Counted from the first letter of the stretch, positions 25,318 through 34,951 are shown. The stretch: DNA of 64,000 nt from Pseudomonas sp. A-RE-19 (GCF_019956555.1 NZ_JAHBDQ010000033.1:124001-188000); one strand, 5' to 3'. The notes: a model not told the origin generated them from the letters alone. Translations and numbers: made by a program.

Positions 25318-25880
25318 TTCCCGCCCTCCACAATCGTGGGCTGGGTCTGACGAACGGTCAGCTGAAATACATTAGCCTGATCCAGCTGACCGGCAGTGGT
25401 CGCTTTGACCTCCGTGAGGTTGGGCGCATCGAACCAGTCGGAGGCATCGAGATTGCGCATCAGGTCAGAAACACGATTGTTGGACTCCGCCGCGCCGGTG
25501 ATGGACAAGGTCTTGCCGACCATTTTCACTTCGGTGAAATAGACCCCCTCCGGCAGGGTTCGCGCCAATTGATCGAACACCCGCCCGCTGATCGGCCGGT
25601 TGCCTTGCAGGTCCTGGATGATGCGCATGCGCTCGACCAGTTGCTGTCGACGGGCCTTCAGGTCGCTGATCTGCTTGATCCGCTCGTCGACCACGGCAAT
25701 CTGCTTGCCGATGTAGTCGTTACGGGCGACTTGCCGATTGATGGCTGCGCTAACGACTTGATCCGCGATCAGCAGCGCCCCCACCGACCCTACCAGCACC
25801 CCCACCAACGCCAGCAAAAACCGCTTGCGGCGCGCTTCGCGCAACTCTTCGCGCCAAGGTAAAAGATTGATCCGTGCCAT
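25314..25880 (-). CDS. pilN: Type IV pilus alignment protein PilN
   Basis: A 188-residue bitopic membrane protein. It begins MARINLLPWREE, the conserved cytosolic peptide that docks into PilM. A membrane segment follows near residues 22-44, then a coiled coil and a periplasmic ferredoxin-like domain. It overlaps pilM by one base and pilO by 4 bases. Confidence 0.96.
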   Translation of the reverse strand: MARINLLPWREELREARRKRFLLALVGVLVGSVGALLIADQVVSAAINRQVARNDYIGKQIAVVDERIKQISDLKARRQQLVERMRIIQDLQGNRPISGRVFDQLARTLPEGVYFTEVKMVGKTLSITGAAESNNRVSDLMRNLDASDWFDAPNLTEVKATTAGQLDQANVFQLTVRQTQPTIVEGGK

Positions 25881-26944
25881 CAGTCGAAACTCCTGAGGGC
25901 CAGCCCGCAGGCGATCATCAGTGCCGGGGCATCGCTCGCCAGGGCACCGGCGTTGACCTTGCTGCTCAGGGTCATGTTGGAGAATGGATTGGCGACCTGG
26001 GTCGGCATACCCAGTCGCTGCTCGATCAATCGATCCAGCCCGGGGACCGAAGCGGTACCGCCGGCCAGGAGGATGTGATCGACCGAGTTGTACTGACCGG
26101 AGGCAAAGAAAAACTGCAATGACCGTGACACCTGCTGCACTAACGCTTCACGAAACGGCTGCAAGACCTCGCTGACGTAATCGTCTGGCAAACCGCCTTG
26201 CTTCTTCGCCAGCCCCGCCTGCCCGACCGTCAGGCCATAACGACGCTGGATTTCTTCCGTCAGTTGACGGCCGCCGAACAATTGTTCGCGGGTGTAGATG
26301 ATCCGCCCGTTATGCAGCACGCTCAGGGTGGTCATGGTCGCGCCGATATCGACCACTGCCACGGTCAGACGCTCCTGAGAGGCGGCCAGTTGGGTGGCCA
26401 GCAGGCCGAACGACCGCTCCAGCGCATAGGCCTCGACATCGACCACGCGCGCCGTCAGACCGGCAATGGCCAGCGCCGCTTCACGAACCTCGACGTTTTC
26501 CTTGCGACAGGCCGCCAGCAGCACATTGACCCGCTCGGGGTTGCGCGCCGACACGCCCTGCACTTCGAAATCGATCGCCACTTCGTCCAGTGGATAAGGA
26601 ATGTATTGATCGGCCTCGATCTTCAGCTGGTTTTCCATCTCGTCGTCGGAAAGGCCGGCGTCCATCTCGATGGTCTTGGTGATCACCGCCGAGCCGGCCA
26701 CGGCCACGGCCACATTCCGGAGGCTGGTTTTAGCCTTGAGCAGCACGCGCGCAAGCGCCTGCCCAACGCCTTCGAGCTCGGCGATATTTTTCTCGACCAC
26801 GGCACTGGCGGGCAGCGGCTCGACCGCATAGGCCTCGACCCGATAGCGATCACCCTGGCGACTTAACTCCAGTAGCTTCACCGACGTGGAGCTGATGTCG
26901 ATCCCCAGAAGCGTATTGGCTTTTTTATTGAAGAGTCCTAGCAC
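25880..26944 (-). CDS. pilM: Type IV pilus assembly protein PilM
   Basis: A 354-residue actin-like cytosolic protein that binds ATP and the N-terminal peptide of PilN, tying the alignment complex to the pilus motors. The phosphate loops GIDISSTSVKLLEL and VVDIGATMTTLSVL and the adenosine motif LLAGGTASVPGLDRL are clear. GTG 26944 gives the familiar start VLGLFNKKANTLLG and has AGGGA about 8 bases upstream; a TTG at 26950 is too close to that site. First gene of the pil operon, divergent from mrcA. Confidence 0.95.
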   Translation of the reverse strand: MLGLFNKKANTLLGIDISSTSVKLLELSRQGDRYRVEAYAVEPLPASAVVEKNIAELEGVGQALARVLLKAKTSLRNVAVAVAGSAVITKTIEMDAGLSDDEMENQLKIEADQYIPYPLDEVAIDFEVQGVSARNPERVNVLLAACRKENVEVREAALAIAGLTARVVDVEAYALERSFGLLATQLAASQERLTVAVVDIGATMTTLSVLHNGRIIYTREQLFGGRQLTEEIQRRYGLTVGQAGLAKKQGGLPDDYVSEVLQPFREALVQQVSRSLQFFFASGQYNSVDHILLAGGTASVPGLDRLIEQRLGMPTQVANPFSNMTLSSKVNAGALASDAPALMIACGLALRSFD

Positions 26945-27053
26945 TACCAATTCCCTATGACTATCCGTGAGTTACGGACTCTGTAATATCCATTGCGTTC
27001 AATACCCTCCGTCTTGACAGAAGCGCAAATGACGCCCCCAACGGAAAAATGCT

Positions 27054-27059
27054 TATAAT
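27054..27059 (+). promoter_or_regulatory. Candidate -10 element for mrcA
   Basis: A perfect TATAAT in the divergent pilM-mrcA region, about 100 bases upstream of the mrcA start. The position 17 bases upstream holds only a weak -35 (GACGCC); a TTGACA at 27014-27019 is too far away to pair with it. Confidence 0.4.
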
Positions 27060-27159
27060 GCCCAGCGTTTTTTCCGCTTTCACTGCAAGCGCGGGTCATT
27101 CTCTGTATAGCCTGAACCCTGATGCCTAATTCATTCTTTGCCCTGGATATCCAAAAGCC

Positions 27160-29601
27160 TTGATTCGTCTGCTGAAATTTTTCGGTTGGTCCATCGTCGC
27201 CGTTTTCTGCGGACTGCTCCTGGGTCTGAGCGGCGCCTTTCTTTACCTTAGCCCCGGATTGCCATCCGTGGAGGCGCTAAGAAGTATTCAGTTGCAGATT
27301 CCTTTACGGGTGTACAGCAGCGACAACAAGTTGATCGCAGAATTTGGTGAGATGCGTCGCACACCAATCCGTTTCGCCGACATTCCCCCCAATTTCATCA
27401 ATGCGTTACTAAGTGCTGAAGACGACAATTTCGCCAACCACTACGGCGTCGATCCCAGCAGCCTGATGCGTGCCGCCACCCAGCTGGTAAAGAGCGGACA
27501 CATTCAGTCCGGCGGCAGCACCATCACCATGCAGGTGGCGAAGAATTTCTTCCTGACCAGCGAACGCAGCTTCTCGCGCAAGACCACTGAAATCCTCCTG
27601 GCCCTGCAGATTGAACGGCAGCTGACCAAGGATGAAATCCTCGAGCTGTACGTCAACAAGATCTATCTGGGCAACCGCGCCTATGGCATCGAGGCGGCGG
27701 CGCAGGTCTATTACGGCAAGTCGATTCGTGACGTCAGCCTGGCGCAGATGGCGATGATCGCCGGCCTGCCCAAGGCACCGTCGCGCTTCAACCCGCTGGC
27801 CAACCCGGCTCGTAGCAAGGAGCGTCGCGACTGGATCCTGGGGCGCATGTACAAGCTCGGCAAGATCACCGAAGCCGACTACACCACGGCCATCAATGAG
27901 CCTCTGAACGCCAGCTACCATGTGCCGACCCCGGAAGTGAACGCACCGTACGTCGCCGAAATGGCCCGTGCCGAAATGGTCGGGCGTTACGGCAGCGATG
28001 CGTACACCGAGGGTTTCCGCGTCACCACCACGGTGCCGAGCAACTTGCAGGAAATGGCCAATACCGCAATCCATGAAGGCTTGATGACCTACGATCAACG
28101 TCATGGTTATCGCGGCCCCGAATCACGCCTGCCGGGTAAAACCCGAGAGGTGTGGACCCTGGAGCTGACCAAGCAGCGGACCATCAGCGGCCTGGAACCG
28201 GCGATCGTGACCCAGATCGACAAGAACGGCGTGCAGGTGCTGACCCGCACCGGCGAAGAACACGTCGCCTGGGACAGCATGAAGTGGGCGCGCCCGTTCC
28301 TGAACACCAACAGCATGGGCGCCAATCCCAAGCAGCCGTCGGACGTGGCCCAGGTCGGCGATCTGATTCGGGTGCAGCGTCAGCCGGACCATTCGCTCAA
28401 ATTCAGCCAGATTCCACAGGCTCAGGGCGCACTGGTTTCCCTTGACCCGCAGAACGGCGCCATTCGTTCCCTGGTCGGCGGTTTCGCCTTCGAGCAGAGC
28501 AACTACAACCGCGCGATGCAGGCCAAGCGTCAGCCGGGCTCAAGCTTCAAGCCGTTCGTCTACAGCGCCGCCCTGGACAACGGCTATACCGCCGCCAGCC
28601 TGGTGAACGACGCACCGATCGTGTTCGTCGACGAGTACCTGGACAAGGTCTGGCGTCCGAAGAACGATACCAACACCTTCCTCGGCCCGATCCGCATGCG
28701 TGAAGCGCTCTACAAGTCGCGCAACCTGGTATCGATCCGCCTGCTGCAAGCGCTCGGTGTCGACCGCACCATCGACTACATCAGCAAGTTCGGCTTCAAC
28801 AAGCAGGACCTGCCGCGCAATCTTTCGCTGGCGCTGGGTACCGCGACCCTGACGCCAATGGAAATCGCCACCGGCTGGAGCACCTTCGCCAACGGCGGCT
28901 ACAAAGTCAGCCCGTACATCATCGACAAGATCGAAAGCCGCAACGGCGACACGCTGTTTGTCGCCAACCCGCCGAGCGTTCCGAAGGGCCAGGACGTCAG
29001 CAGCGGCATCGCCGTGCCGGCCGCCAATACCTTCACGGTCAATGCCACCCCGGGCGAAGCACCGTCCGCCCAGCCAGCGCCACAAGCGCCCGCCGTGGCC
29101 GAGCGCATTATCGATGGCCGCACCACCTACATTCTCAACAGCATGCTTGAGGACGTGATCAAACTCGGCACCGGCCGCCGTGCGCTGGCACTGGGTCGCA
29201 GCGACATCGCGGGCAAGACCGGTACAACCAACGAATCCAAGGACGCCTGGTTCTCCGGCTACAACGCCGATTACGTGACCACCGTCTGGACCGGCTTCGA
29301 CCAACCGGAAAGCCTGGGCAAACGCGAGTTCGGCGGCACTGTCGCCCTGCCTATCTGGATGAACTACATGGCGGCGGCCCTCAAAGACAAACCGCCCCAC
29401 ACCCAAGCGGAACCCGAAGGCATCCTCAGCCTGCGCGTCGACCCGGTCAGTGGCCGTGCAGCCACTCCAGGCACGCCAGGCGCCTACTTCGAGCTGTTCA
29501 AGGCCGAAGACACGCCACCGTCGGTGAACGAACTGGGCAACGGCAATGTGCCGGGCAGCCCGCTGCCAGCGGACGAGGCGGCGCCGATCGATTTGTTCTG
29601 A
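27160..29601 (+). CDS. mrcA: Penicillin-binding protein 1A, bifunctional peptidoglycan synthase
   Basis: An 813-residue inner membrane enzyme that polymerises and cross-links peptidoglycan in the periplasm. One membrane segment (residues 8-30), the GT51 glycosyltransferase domain with catalytic Glu87 in SAEDDNF, an OB-like insert, and the transpeptidase with Ser461 and Lys464 in GSSFKPF, the SRN motif in YKSRNL, and KTGTT at 686-690. A Pro/Ala-rich insert precedes the KTG box. The start is TTG 27160; the sequence after it matches the family N-terminus. Also called ponA in Pseudomonas. Confidence 0.96.
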   Translation: MIRLLKFFGWSIVAVFCGLLLGLSGAFLYLSPGLPSVEALRSIQLQIPLRVYSSDNKLIAEFGEMRRTPIRFADIPPNFINALLSAEDDNFANHYGVDPSSLMRAATQLVKSGHIQSGGSTITMQVAKNFFLTSERSFSRKTTEILLALQIERQLTKDEILELYVNKIYLGNRAYGIEAAAQVYYGKSIRDVSLAQMAMIAGLPKAPSRFNPLANPARSKERRDWILGRMYKLGKITEADYTTAINEPLNASYHVPTPEVNAPYVAEMARAEMVGRYGSDAYTEGFRVTTTVPSNLQEMANTAIHEGLMTYDQRHGYRGPESRLPGKTREVWTLELTKQRTISGLEPAIVTQIDKNGVQVLTRTGEEHVAWDSMKWARPFLNTNSMGANPKQPSDVAQVGDLIRVQRQPDHSLKFSQIPQAQGALVSLDPQNGAIRSLVGGFAFEQSNYNRAMQAKRQPGSSFKPFVYSAALDNGYTAASLVNDAPIVFVDEYLDKVWRPKNDTNTFLGPIRMREALYKSRNLVSIRLLQALGVDRTIDYISKFGFNKQDLPRNLSLALGTATLTPMEIATGWSTFANGGYKVSPYIIDKIESRNGDTLFVANPPSVPKGQDVSSGIAVPAANTFTVNATPGEAPSAQPAPQAPAVAERIIDGRTTYILNSMLEDVIKLGTGRRALALGRSDIAGKTGTTNESKDAWFSGYNADYVTTVWTGFDQPESLGKREFGGTVALPIWMNYMAAALKDKPPHTQAEPEGILSLRVDPVSGRAATPGTPGAYFELFKAEDTPPSVNELGNGNVPGSPLPADEAAPIDLF

Positions 29602-29617
29602 TCGGGTAACGCAATGC

Positions 29618-29653
29618 AAAAGCCCCGTGCTTCTCTGGAAGGCGGGGCTTTTT
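29618..29653 (+). terminator. Intrinsic terminator of mrcA
   Basis: AAAAGCCCCG pairs with CGGGGCTTTTT 17 bases after the stop codon, with a T-run on the plus strand. Confidence 0.85.
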
Positions 29654-29680
29654 AGTATTCGGGTTTCCTGTGAGGCAGCC

Positions 29681-29770
29681 TTCGCGGGCAAGCCTCACTC
29701 CTACAGATTTTGTGCCGTACGCAAACCCACGACCAACCGCAATCCCGTAGGAGCGAGGCTTGCCCGCGAA
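29681..29770. repeat. REP inverted pair, GTAGGAGCGAGGCTTGCCCGCGAA type
   Basis: TTCGCGGGCAAGCCTCACTC (one change from consensus) faces GTAGGAGCGAGGCTTGCCCG. Lies between the mrcA and malic enzyme terminators. Confidence 0.9.
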
Positions 29771-29805
29771 GAGGCCCTTACACACGATACAAAACCCTCA
29801 GATAC

Positions 29806-29840
29806 AAAAAAGCCCCGACTCAATAAGAGCCGGGGCTTTT
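29806..29840 (-). terminator. Intrinsic terminator of the malic enzyme gene
   Basis: A GC stem (GCCCCGgCTC/GAGtCGGGGC) flanked by A- and T-runs, 20 bases past the minus-strand stop. The poly-T on the minus strand marks it as the end of the malic enzyme transcript. Confidence 0.85.
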
Positions 29841-29860
29841 GGTTGAAGCGTTACAACGGC

Positions 29861-31129
29861 TTAGCCGTTGAACACGTCATCCACGCTTTTCAGCGGGTAG
29901 TTCTTCGGATACGGCAGGGTCGCCACACCGGTCTCGATCGCAGCCTTGGCCACGGCATCGGAGATCACGGTGATCAGACGGGCATCCATTGGTTTCGGAA
30001 TGATGTACTCACGACCGAATTCCAGCTTGATGCCGCCGTAGGCGTCGCACACTTCCTGAGGCACTGGCAGCTTGGCCAGTTCACGCAGGGCATTGGCGGC
30101 GGCCACTTTCATTTCTTCGTTGATGCGCTTGGCGCGAACGTCCAGGGCACCACGGAAGATGAACGGGAAGCCCAGTACGTTGTTGACCTGGTTCGGGTAG
30201 TCCGAACGGCCGGTGGCCATGATCACGTCATCACGGGTAGCGTGAGCCAGTTCCGGGGCGATTTCCGGATCCGGGTTCGAGCACGCGAACACGATCGGGT
30301 TGGCCGCCATGGATTTCAGGCCTTCAGCGCTCAGCAGGTTCGGGCCGGACAAGCCAACGAACACGTCAGCGCCTTCCAGCGCGTCAGCCAGGGTGCGCTT
30401 CTCGGTCGCGTGAGCGAAGACAGCCTTGTACTGGTTCAGGTCATCACGGCCGGAATGGATCACACCGGTACGGTCGACCATGAAAATGTTTTCGATGTTG
30501 GCGCCCATGCTCACCAGCAATTTCATGCAGGAGATGGCGGCGGCACCAGCGCCCAGGCAGACGATCTTGGCGTCAGCCAGGGTTTTGCCAGCGATTTCCA
30601 GGGCGTTGATCATGCCGGCGGCGGTCACGATCGCGGTGCCATGCTGGTCATCGTGGAATACCGGAATGTCGCACTGCTCGATCAGAGCACGTTCGATCTC
30701 AAAGCACTCAGGCGCCTTGATGTCTTCCAGGTTGATGCCACCGAAGGTGATGGAGATACGCTTGACGGTATCGATAAAGGCTTGCGGGCTTTCGGAGTCG
30801 ACTTCGATGTCGAAAACGTCGATGCCGGCGAAGCGCTTGAACAGCACGCCCTTACCTTCCATAACCGGCTTGGAAGCCAATGGGCCAAGGTTACCCAGGC
30901 CGAGAATTGCGGTGCCATCGGAAATGACTGCAACCAGGTTGCCCTTGCCGGTGTATTTGTAGGCCAGCTCAGGATCGCGGGCGATTTCGCGTACTGGTTC
31001 GGCTACGCCGGGGCTGTAGGCCAGCGACAGATCGCGGGCGGTAGCGGTGGCCTTGGTGAGCTCGACACTCAGCTTCCCTGGACGAGGATGGGCGTGATAT
31101 TCGAGAGCGGCAGTTTTCAAATCAGACAT
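29861..31129 (-). CDS. maeB: NAD(P)-dependent malic enzyme, short form
   Basis: A 422-residue cytosolic enzyme that oxidatively decarboxylates malate to pyruvate. The N-terminal malic domain has YSPGVAEPVREI. The nucleotide domain has the SDGTAILGLGNLG signature and the dinucleotide loop LGAGAAAIS. The chain ends without the phosphotransacetylase-like domain of E. coli MaeB, as is usual for Pseudomonas. MSDLKTAALEYHAHPRPGK fixes ATG 31129. Cofactor preference (NADP likely) cannot be read securely. Confidence 0.93.
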   Translation of the reverse strand: MSDLKTAALEYHAHPRPGKLSVELTKATATARDLSLAYSPGVAEPVREIARDPELAYKYTGKGNLVAVISDGTAILGLGNLGPLASKPVMEGKGVLFKRFAGIDVFDIEVDSESPQAFIDTVKRISITFGGINLEDIKAPECFEIERALIEQCDIPVFHDDQHGTAIVTAAGMINALEIAGKTLADAKIVCLGAGAAAISCMKLLVSMGANIENIFMVDRTGVIHSGRDDLNQYKAVFAHATEKRTLADALEGADVFVGLSGPNLLSAEGLKSMAANPIVFACSNPDPEIAPELAHATRDDVIMATGRSDYPNQVNNVLGFPFIFRGALDVRAKRINEEMKVAAANALRELAKLPVPQEVCDAYGGIKLEFGREYIIPKPMDARLITVISDAVAKAAIETGVATLPYPKNYPLKSVDDVFNG

Positions 31130-31312
31130 GTGGGCATTCCGCTTTTTACTGTTGGACAGACGGACCGCCGAGGATACTCGCCTCGCAAAGTCCTCACAAG
31201 ACTGACCAGTCACCCCTGTCAAGCGCCCGACCCTACGACTTTGGGCCAAGAGCCACGGAACATAAGGGCTTTACTGTTCACAATCCCAGCAAAAAATGTC
31301 TACAATTTTTTC

Positions 31313-32125
31313 TTATGGCGCAACTTGCAACATTGCTGGATCGGTCAAAGGCAGAAGCCAACGCGCTTGCCCCGATTTCAGTCCGCCACGGCGCGAACGA
31401 TCGACCACCCAGCCGCGAGCCTCAATCTGCTTGCCTTTGAGCTTTTCAAGCGATGCGACATCGAATTGCCCCTGCACATTGGGTGCAACGCGCAATACAA
31501 CCGAATCCTGCAACTCGATCCAAATCCCGCCGCGATTGCGCTGAACCTTGCTCACACGACCGCTGAGGACGGCGAAACCGGAATCACTGATCTGCTGCGC
31601 TTTCAGTACAGGTGATTGTCGCCACAACCCAAGCCCGGCCTGACGCGCACTGCGTTCCGCAGCTTGCTGACAATCGACTAAATCGACGTTCGGTGCCACC
31701 GCCACCTGAAAACCCAGACCTTCAGCGAGCATCTGCGCTTCGAGATTGGCTCCATCGGCGCTATAGACATGAGCCAGAGTGCGACCGTAATGGTCTTTGC
31801 TCTCCTTGCCGGGCAACAAGCCGACCCGTCCATCGCTGGCGGCCACCAACGCTTCCAGGCGCTTGCGCGCGGCCACGGCGAACGGCTCGTCGGAACGCCC
31901 CTTTTTCCCCAGCTCCGGGGTGTTCAGACCGATCATGCGCACACTGCGGCCATCGTCGAGGCGCAAGGTGTCACCATCCACCACCCGCTGCACCGCGACC
32001 GATGTCAGCCCGCCCGGTGCCGGGCAGAAGGCCTGGGCACCGGAAAGCCAAATCGCAGACACAAAAAAGGCGCCCGCGAGGGACGCCTTTTTTATCAGTC
32101 TGGAGAAGCCGAAACGACTTTCCAA
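31313..32125 (-). CDS. Secreted staphylococcal-nuclease-like (thermonuclease family) protein
   Basis: A 270-residue protein. A signal peptide is visible (LIKKASLAGAFFVSAIWLSGAQA), followed by an SNase domain with VVDGDTLRLDDGRSVRMIGLNTPELGKKG, where Asp and Arg positions of the nuclease site are kept, then DHYGRTLAHVY. A C-terminal OB-like extension of about 90 residues (VLSGRVSKVQRNRGGIWIELQDSV) follows. The start is a TTG at 32125 with TAAGG 9 bases upstream, 11 bases after the rpmE stop. The rpmE terminator hairpin lies inside the signal-peptide codons. Likely degrades nucleic acid outside the cytoplasm. Confidence 0.85.
   Translation of the reverse strand: MESRFGFSRLIKKASLAGAFFVSAIWLSGAQAFCPAPGGLTSVAVQRVVDGDTLRLDDGRSVRMIGLNTPELGKKGRSDEPFAVAARKRLEALVAASDGRVGLLPGKESKDHYGRTLAHVYSADGANLEAQMLAEGLGFQVAVAPNVDLVDCQQAAERSARQAGLGLWRQSPVLKAQQISDSGFAVLSGRVSKVQRNRGGIWIELQDSVVLRVAPNVQGQFDVASLEKLKGKQIEARGWVVDRSRRGGLKSGQARWLLPLTDPAMLQVAP
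32063..32092 (-). terminator. rpmE terminator embedded in the nuclease reading frame
   Basis: On the minus strand AAAAAAGGCGTCCC faces GGGCGCCTTTTTT around a TCGC loop. It ends in a T-run about 45 bases past the rpmE stop yet falls within the codons for KKASLAGAFF of the nuclease signal peptide. Confidence 0.8.
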
Positions 32126-32136
32126 AATGATCAGCC

Positions 32137-32352
32137 TTAGGCTTTTTTGCCAAAAGCACCGAAACGATCGGCGAACTTCTGAACACGGCCGCCAGTATCC
32201 AGAGTCTTCTGCTTACCGGTGTAGAACGGGTGGCACTCGTTGCATACGTCGATCGGCAGGGCTTTGCCGAAGGTCGAACGAGTTTCGAACTTGTTGCCAC
32301 AGCTGCAAGTAACAGCAATGACTGGGTAATCTGGATGGATATCAGCTTTCAT
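32137..32352 (-). CDS. rpmE: 50S ribosomal protein L31, zinc-binding form
   Basis: A 71-residue protein of the large ribosomal subunit. The zinc ligands Cys16, Cys18, Cys37 and Cys40 (TCSCG and VCNECHPFYTGKQK) mark the C+ paralogue, which also acts as a zinc store and is swapped for a C- copy under zinc limitation. Length is normal. A terminator lies just downstream, inside the next gene. Confidence 0.97.
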   Translation of the reverse strand: MKADIHPDYPVIAVTCSCGNKFETRSTFGKALPIDVCNECHPFYTGKQKTLDTGGRVQKFADRFGAFGKKA

Positions 32353-32502
32353 GGTGTCTTCCTCGGGCTATCGTGCCGCCACCCAACACTATTGTTGAAT
32401 ACCGCACGTAATTAGGCCGCGGATTCTACCAGACAATGCCATTCACGCAAGCTGTCGCTTAAACCAGTCGTCTGCTAGGCTCCCGGCCCAAAGCGCCATC
32501 CC

Positions 32503-32593
32503 TGTGGGAGCGAGCTTGCTCGCGAAAGCGGTGTGTCAGACGACATGATTGCTGACTGACACTCCCTTTTCGCGAGCAAGCCCGCTCCCACAG
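32503..32593. repeat. REP inverted pair, GTGGGAGCGAGCTTGCTCGCGA type
   Basis: TGTGGGAGCGAGCTTGCTCG faces CGCGAGCAAGCCCGCTCCCA about 40 bases on, between the divergent rpmE and priA genes. Confidence 0.9.
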
Positions 32594-32638
32594 ATCATGG
32601 CCCTGCTGTTTATTTTCCGCTGATTGAGATCCCCCCGC

Positions 32639-34858
32639 GTGCCCGACGCCATTCTGCGCCTCGCCCTCCCTTCGCCCCTGCGCCGCCTGTTCGACTACCG
32701 CGCGCCGGCCGGAGTCCTGCGCGCCCAGCTACACCCGGGCATGCGCTTGCGGGTGCCGTTCGGGCGTCGGGAGATGATCGGAATTCTGGTGGAGGTCACC
32801 GATCACAGCGAAGTCCCGACGGAAAAGCTCAAGCCGGCCCTGGCGCTGCTCGATGCCGTACCGCCGCTGCCGCCCGCGTTGTTCAAGCTGTGCCTGTGGA
32901 CGTCCCAGTATTATCAGCACAGCCTCGGCGACACCTTGAGCTGGGCGCTGCCGGTGTTGTTGCGCCAGGGTGAACTGGCCGAAGCCCGTCAGGAGCGTTT
33001 CTGGTCTGCCGCGCCCGGCGCCAGCCTCGATGATCCGCGCATCGCCCGCGCCCCGCGACAACGTGAAGCCCTGGCGACCCTGGCCCAGCATCCCCACGGC
33101 GTCGCCCATCAGTTGTTGAGCAAACTGATGCTGAGCAAAGACAGCCTCGATCTGCTGCTGGCCAAGGATCTGGTGCAAGTAGAAATTCGCAAGCATGCCC
33201 CCGGTGCGCGTCACGAGCATTGGCTGGCGCAACCGGAATTGCCGCTCAACCCCGAGCAGCGCGCCGCTTATGAAGCGATTCGCGCCGGGTTCGACAGTTA
33301 TCACGCATTCTTGCTGGCGGGCGTCACCGGCAGCGGCAAGACCGAAGTCTATTTGCAGCTCATCCGCGAAACCCTTGAGGCGGGCAAGCAGGCCCTGGTG
33401 CTGATCCCGGAGATCAACCTCGGCCCGCAAACCCTGGCGCGCTTCGAGCAGCGCTTCAATGCACGCATCGCGCTGATCCACTCCGCCGTCAACGACCGCG
33501 AGCGTCTGGACGCCTGGCTGGCAGCACGGGATGGCGAGGCCGACATTATTATCGGCACCCGTTCGGCGCTGTTCACGCCGATGAAGAACCCCGGCCTGAT
33601 CATCATCGATGAAGAGCACGACGGTTCCTATAAACAGCAGGAAGGTCTGCGCTACCACGCCCGCGACCTGGCACTGGTTCGCGCCCGGCAGGAAAACATC
33701 CCGATCGTCCTCGGCTCCGCCACACCTTCGCTGGAAAGCCTGCAAAACGCCTACACCGGTCGTTATGGCCTGTTGCACCTGAATGAGCGGGCCGGTGGCG
33801 CCAAGCAACCGCGCTTCCTGCGCCTGGACGTGAAAAGTCGTCCACTGGACAGCGGCATTTCCGGGCCGATGCAGCAAGCCATCGGTCAGACCCTCGCCGC
33901 CGGCCAGCAGGTGCTGGTGTTCCTTAACCGCCGAGGGTTCGCCCCGACGCTGCTCTGCCACGACTGCGGCTGGATGTCCGAATGCCAGCGCTGCGATGCG
34001 CGAATGACCGTGCATCAGCGCTCGGGCGAGTTGCGCTGCCACCATTGTGGCTACGTCGAACGCGTGCCCCGGCATTGCCCGAAGTGCGGCAAGGTCGATT
34101 TGCGACCGGTGGGCGCCGGTACCGAGCGCGCTGAAGAGCGCCTGGGCATTCTGTTTCCGGACGTCCCGGTGCTGCGAGTCGACCGCGACAGCACTTCACG
34201 CAAAGACGCGATGAATCAACTGTTCGCCACCATCCAGAAAGGCCAGCCATGCATTCTGGTCGGCACGCAGATGCTTGCCAAAGGGCACCACTTTCCACGG
34301 GTGACCCTGGTGTCGATCCTCGATGCCGACGGCGGACTGTTCTCCGGCGACTTCCGCGCCAGCGAACGCATGGCGCAATTGATCGTCCAGGTTGCCGGGC
34401 GCGCGGGGCGGGCCGAAGAGCCGGGCAAAGTCATCATCCAGACGCACCTGGCGGACCATCCGCTGCTGGTGCAACTGACCGAGCAGGGCTATTTCGCCTT
34501 TGCCGAACAGGCATTGAGCGAACGCCGCTCCGCAGGGCTGCCGCCGTTCGCGCATCTCGCGCTGCTGCGGGCCGAAGCGCATAAACCGGGGCAAGCCGAA
34601 GGCTTTCTCGATGAGGCATGCAGCGAGGCCGAGCGTTTACTGGGCGAGCAGAATCTGACCGGTATCGAGTTGCTGGGGCCGGTGCCGGCGCCGATGGAGC
34701 GCCGGGCCGGGCGTTACCGCGCACAGTTGCTGCTGCAAGCCACGGCCCGGGCGCCGTTACATCGTTTGTTGAGCAGTTGGTTGCTGGTTTTGGAGCAGAT
34801 GCCGAGCGGGCGGGCGGTGCGTTGGTCGCTGGATGTCGATCCGGTGGATTTGTATTGA
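32639..34858 (+). CDS. priA: Primosomal helicase PriA
   Basis: A 739-residue superfamily 2 helicase that reloads the replisome at collapsed forks. An N-terminal DNA-binding domain comes first, then Walker A GVTGSGKT at 228-235, the DEEH box at 324-327, and eight zinc-binding cysteines in CHDCGWMSECQRC and RCHHCG/CPKCG, followed by helicase motifs V and VI (GTQMLAKGHHFPRV; QVAGRAGRAEEPG). GTG 32639 starts the conserved VPDAILRLALPSPLRRLFDY; a TTG at 32624 is less likely. Confidence 0.96.
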   Translation: MPDAILRLALPSPLRRLFDYRAPAGVLRAQLHPGMRLRVPFGRREMIGILVEVTDHSEVPTEKLKPALALLDAVPPLPPALFKLCLWTSQYYQHSLGDTLSWALPVLLRQGELAEARQERFWSAAPGASLDDPRIARAPRQREALATLAQHPHGVAHQLLSKLMLSKDSLDLLLAKDLVQVEIRKHAPGARHEHWLAQPELPLNPEQRAAYEAIRAGFDSYHAFLLAGVTGSGKTEVYLQLIRETLEAGKQALVLIPEINLGPQTLARFEQRFNARIALIHSAVNDRERLDAWLAARDGEADIIIGTRSALFTPMKNPGLIIIDEEHDGSYKQQEGLRYHARDLALVRARQENIPIVLGSATPSLESLQNAYTGRYGLLHLNERAGGAKQPRFLRLDVKSRPLDSGISGPMQQAIGQTLAAGQQVLVFLNRRGFAPTLLCHDCGWMSECQRCDARMTVHQRSGELRCHHCGYVERVPRHCPKCGKVDLRPVGAGTERAEERLGILFPDVPVLRVDRDSTSRKDAMNQLFATIQKGQPCILVGTQMLAKGHHFPRVTLVSILDADGGLFSGDFRASERMAQLIVQVAGRAGRAEEPGKVIIQTHLADHPLLVQLTEQGYFAFAEQALSERRSAGLPPFAHLALLRAEAHKPGQAEGFLDEACSEAERLLGEQNLTGIELLGPVPAPMERRAGRYRAQLLLQATARAPLHRLLSSWLLVLEQMPSGRAVRWSLDVDPVDLY

Positions 34859-34870
34859 TTGAGAGATTGC

Positions 34871-34951
34871 CTTCGCGGGCAAGCCTCGCTCCTACGATGG
34901 ATCCAGGGTGATCCGCACACTCCCTTGTAGGAGCGAGGCTTGCCCGCGAAG
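34871..34951. repeat. REP inverted pair, GTAGGAGCGAGGCTTGCCCGCGAA type
   Basis: CTTCGCGGGCAAGCCTCGCT faces GTAGGAGCGAGGCTTGCCCG in the priA-argS gap. Confidence 0.9.

Noticed and set aside
27014..27059. TTGACA and TATAAT as one promoter for mrcA
   Set aside because: They are 34 bases apart, twice the allowed spacing.
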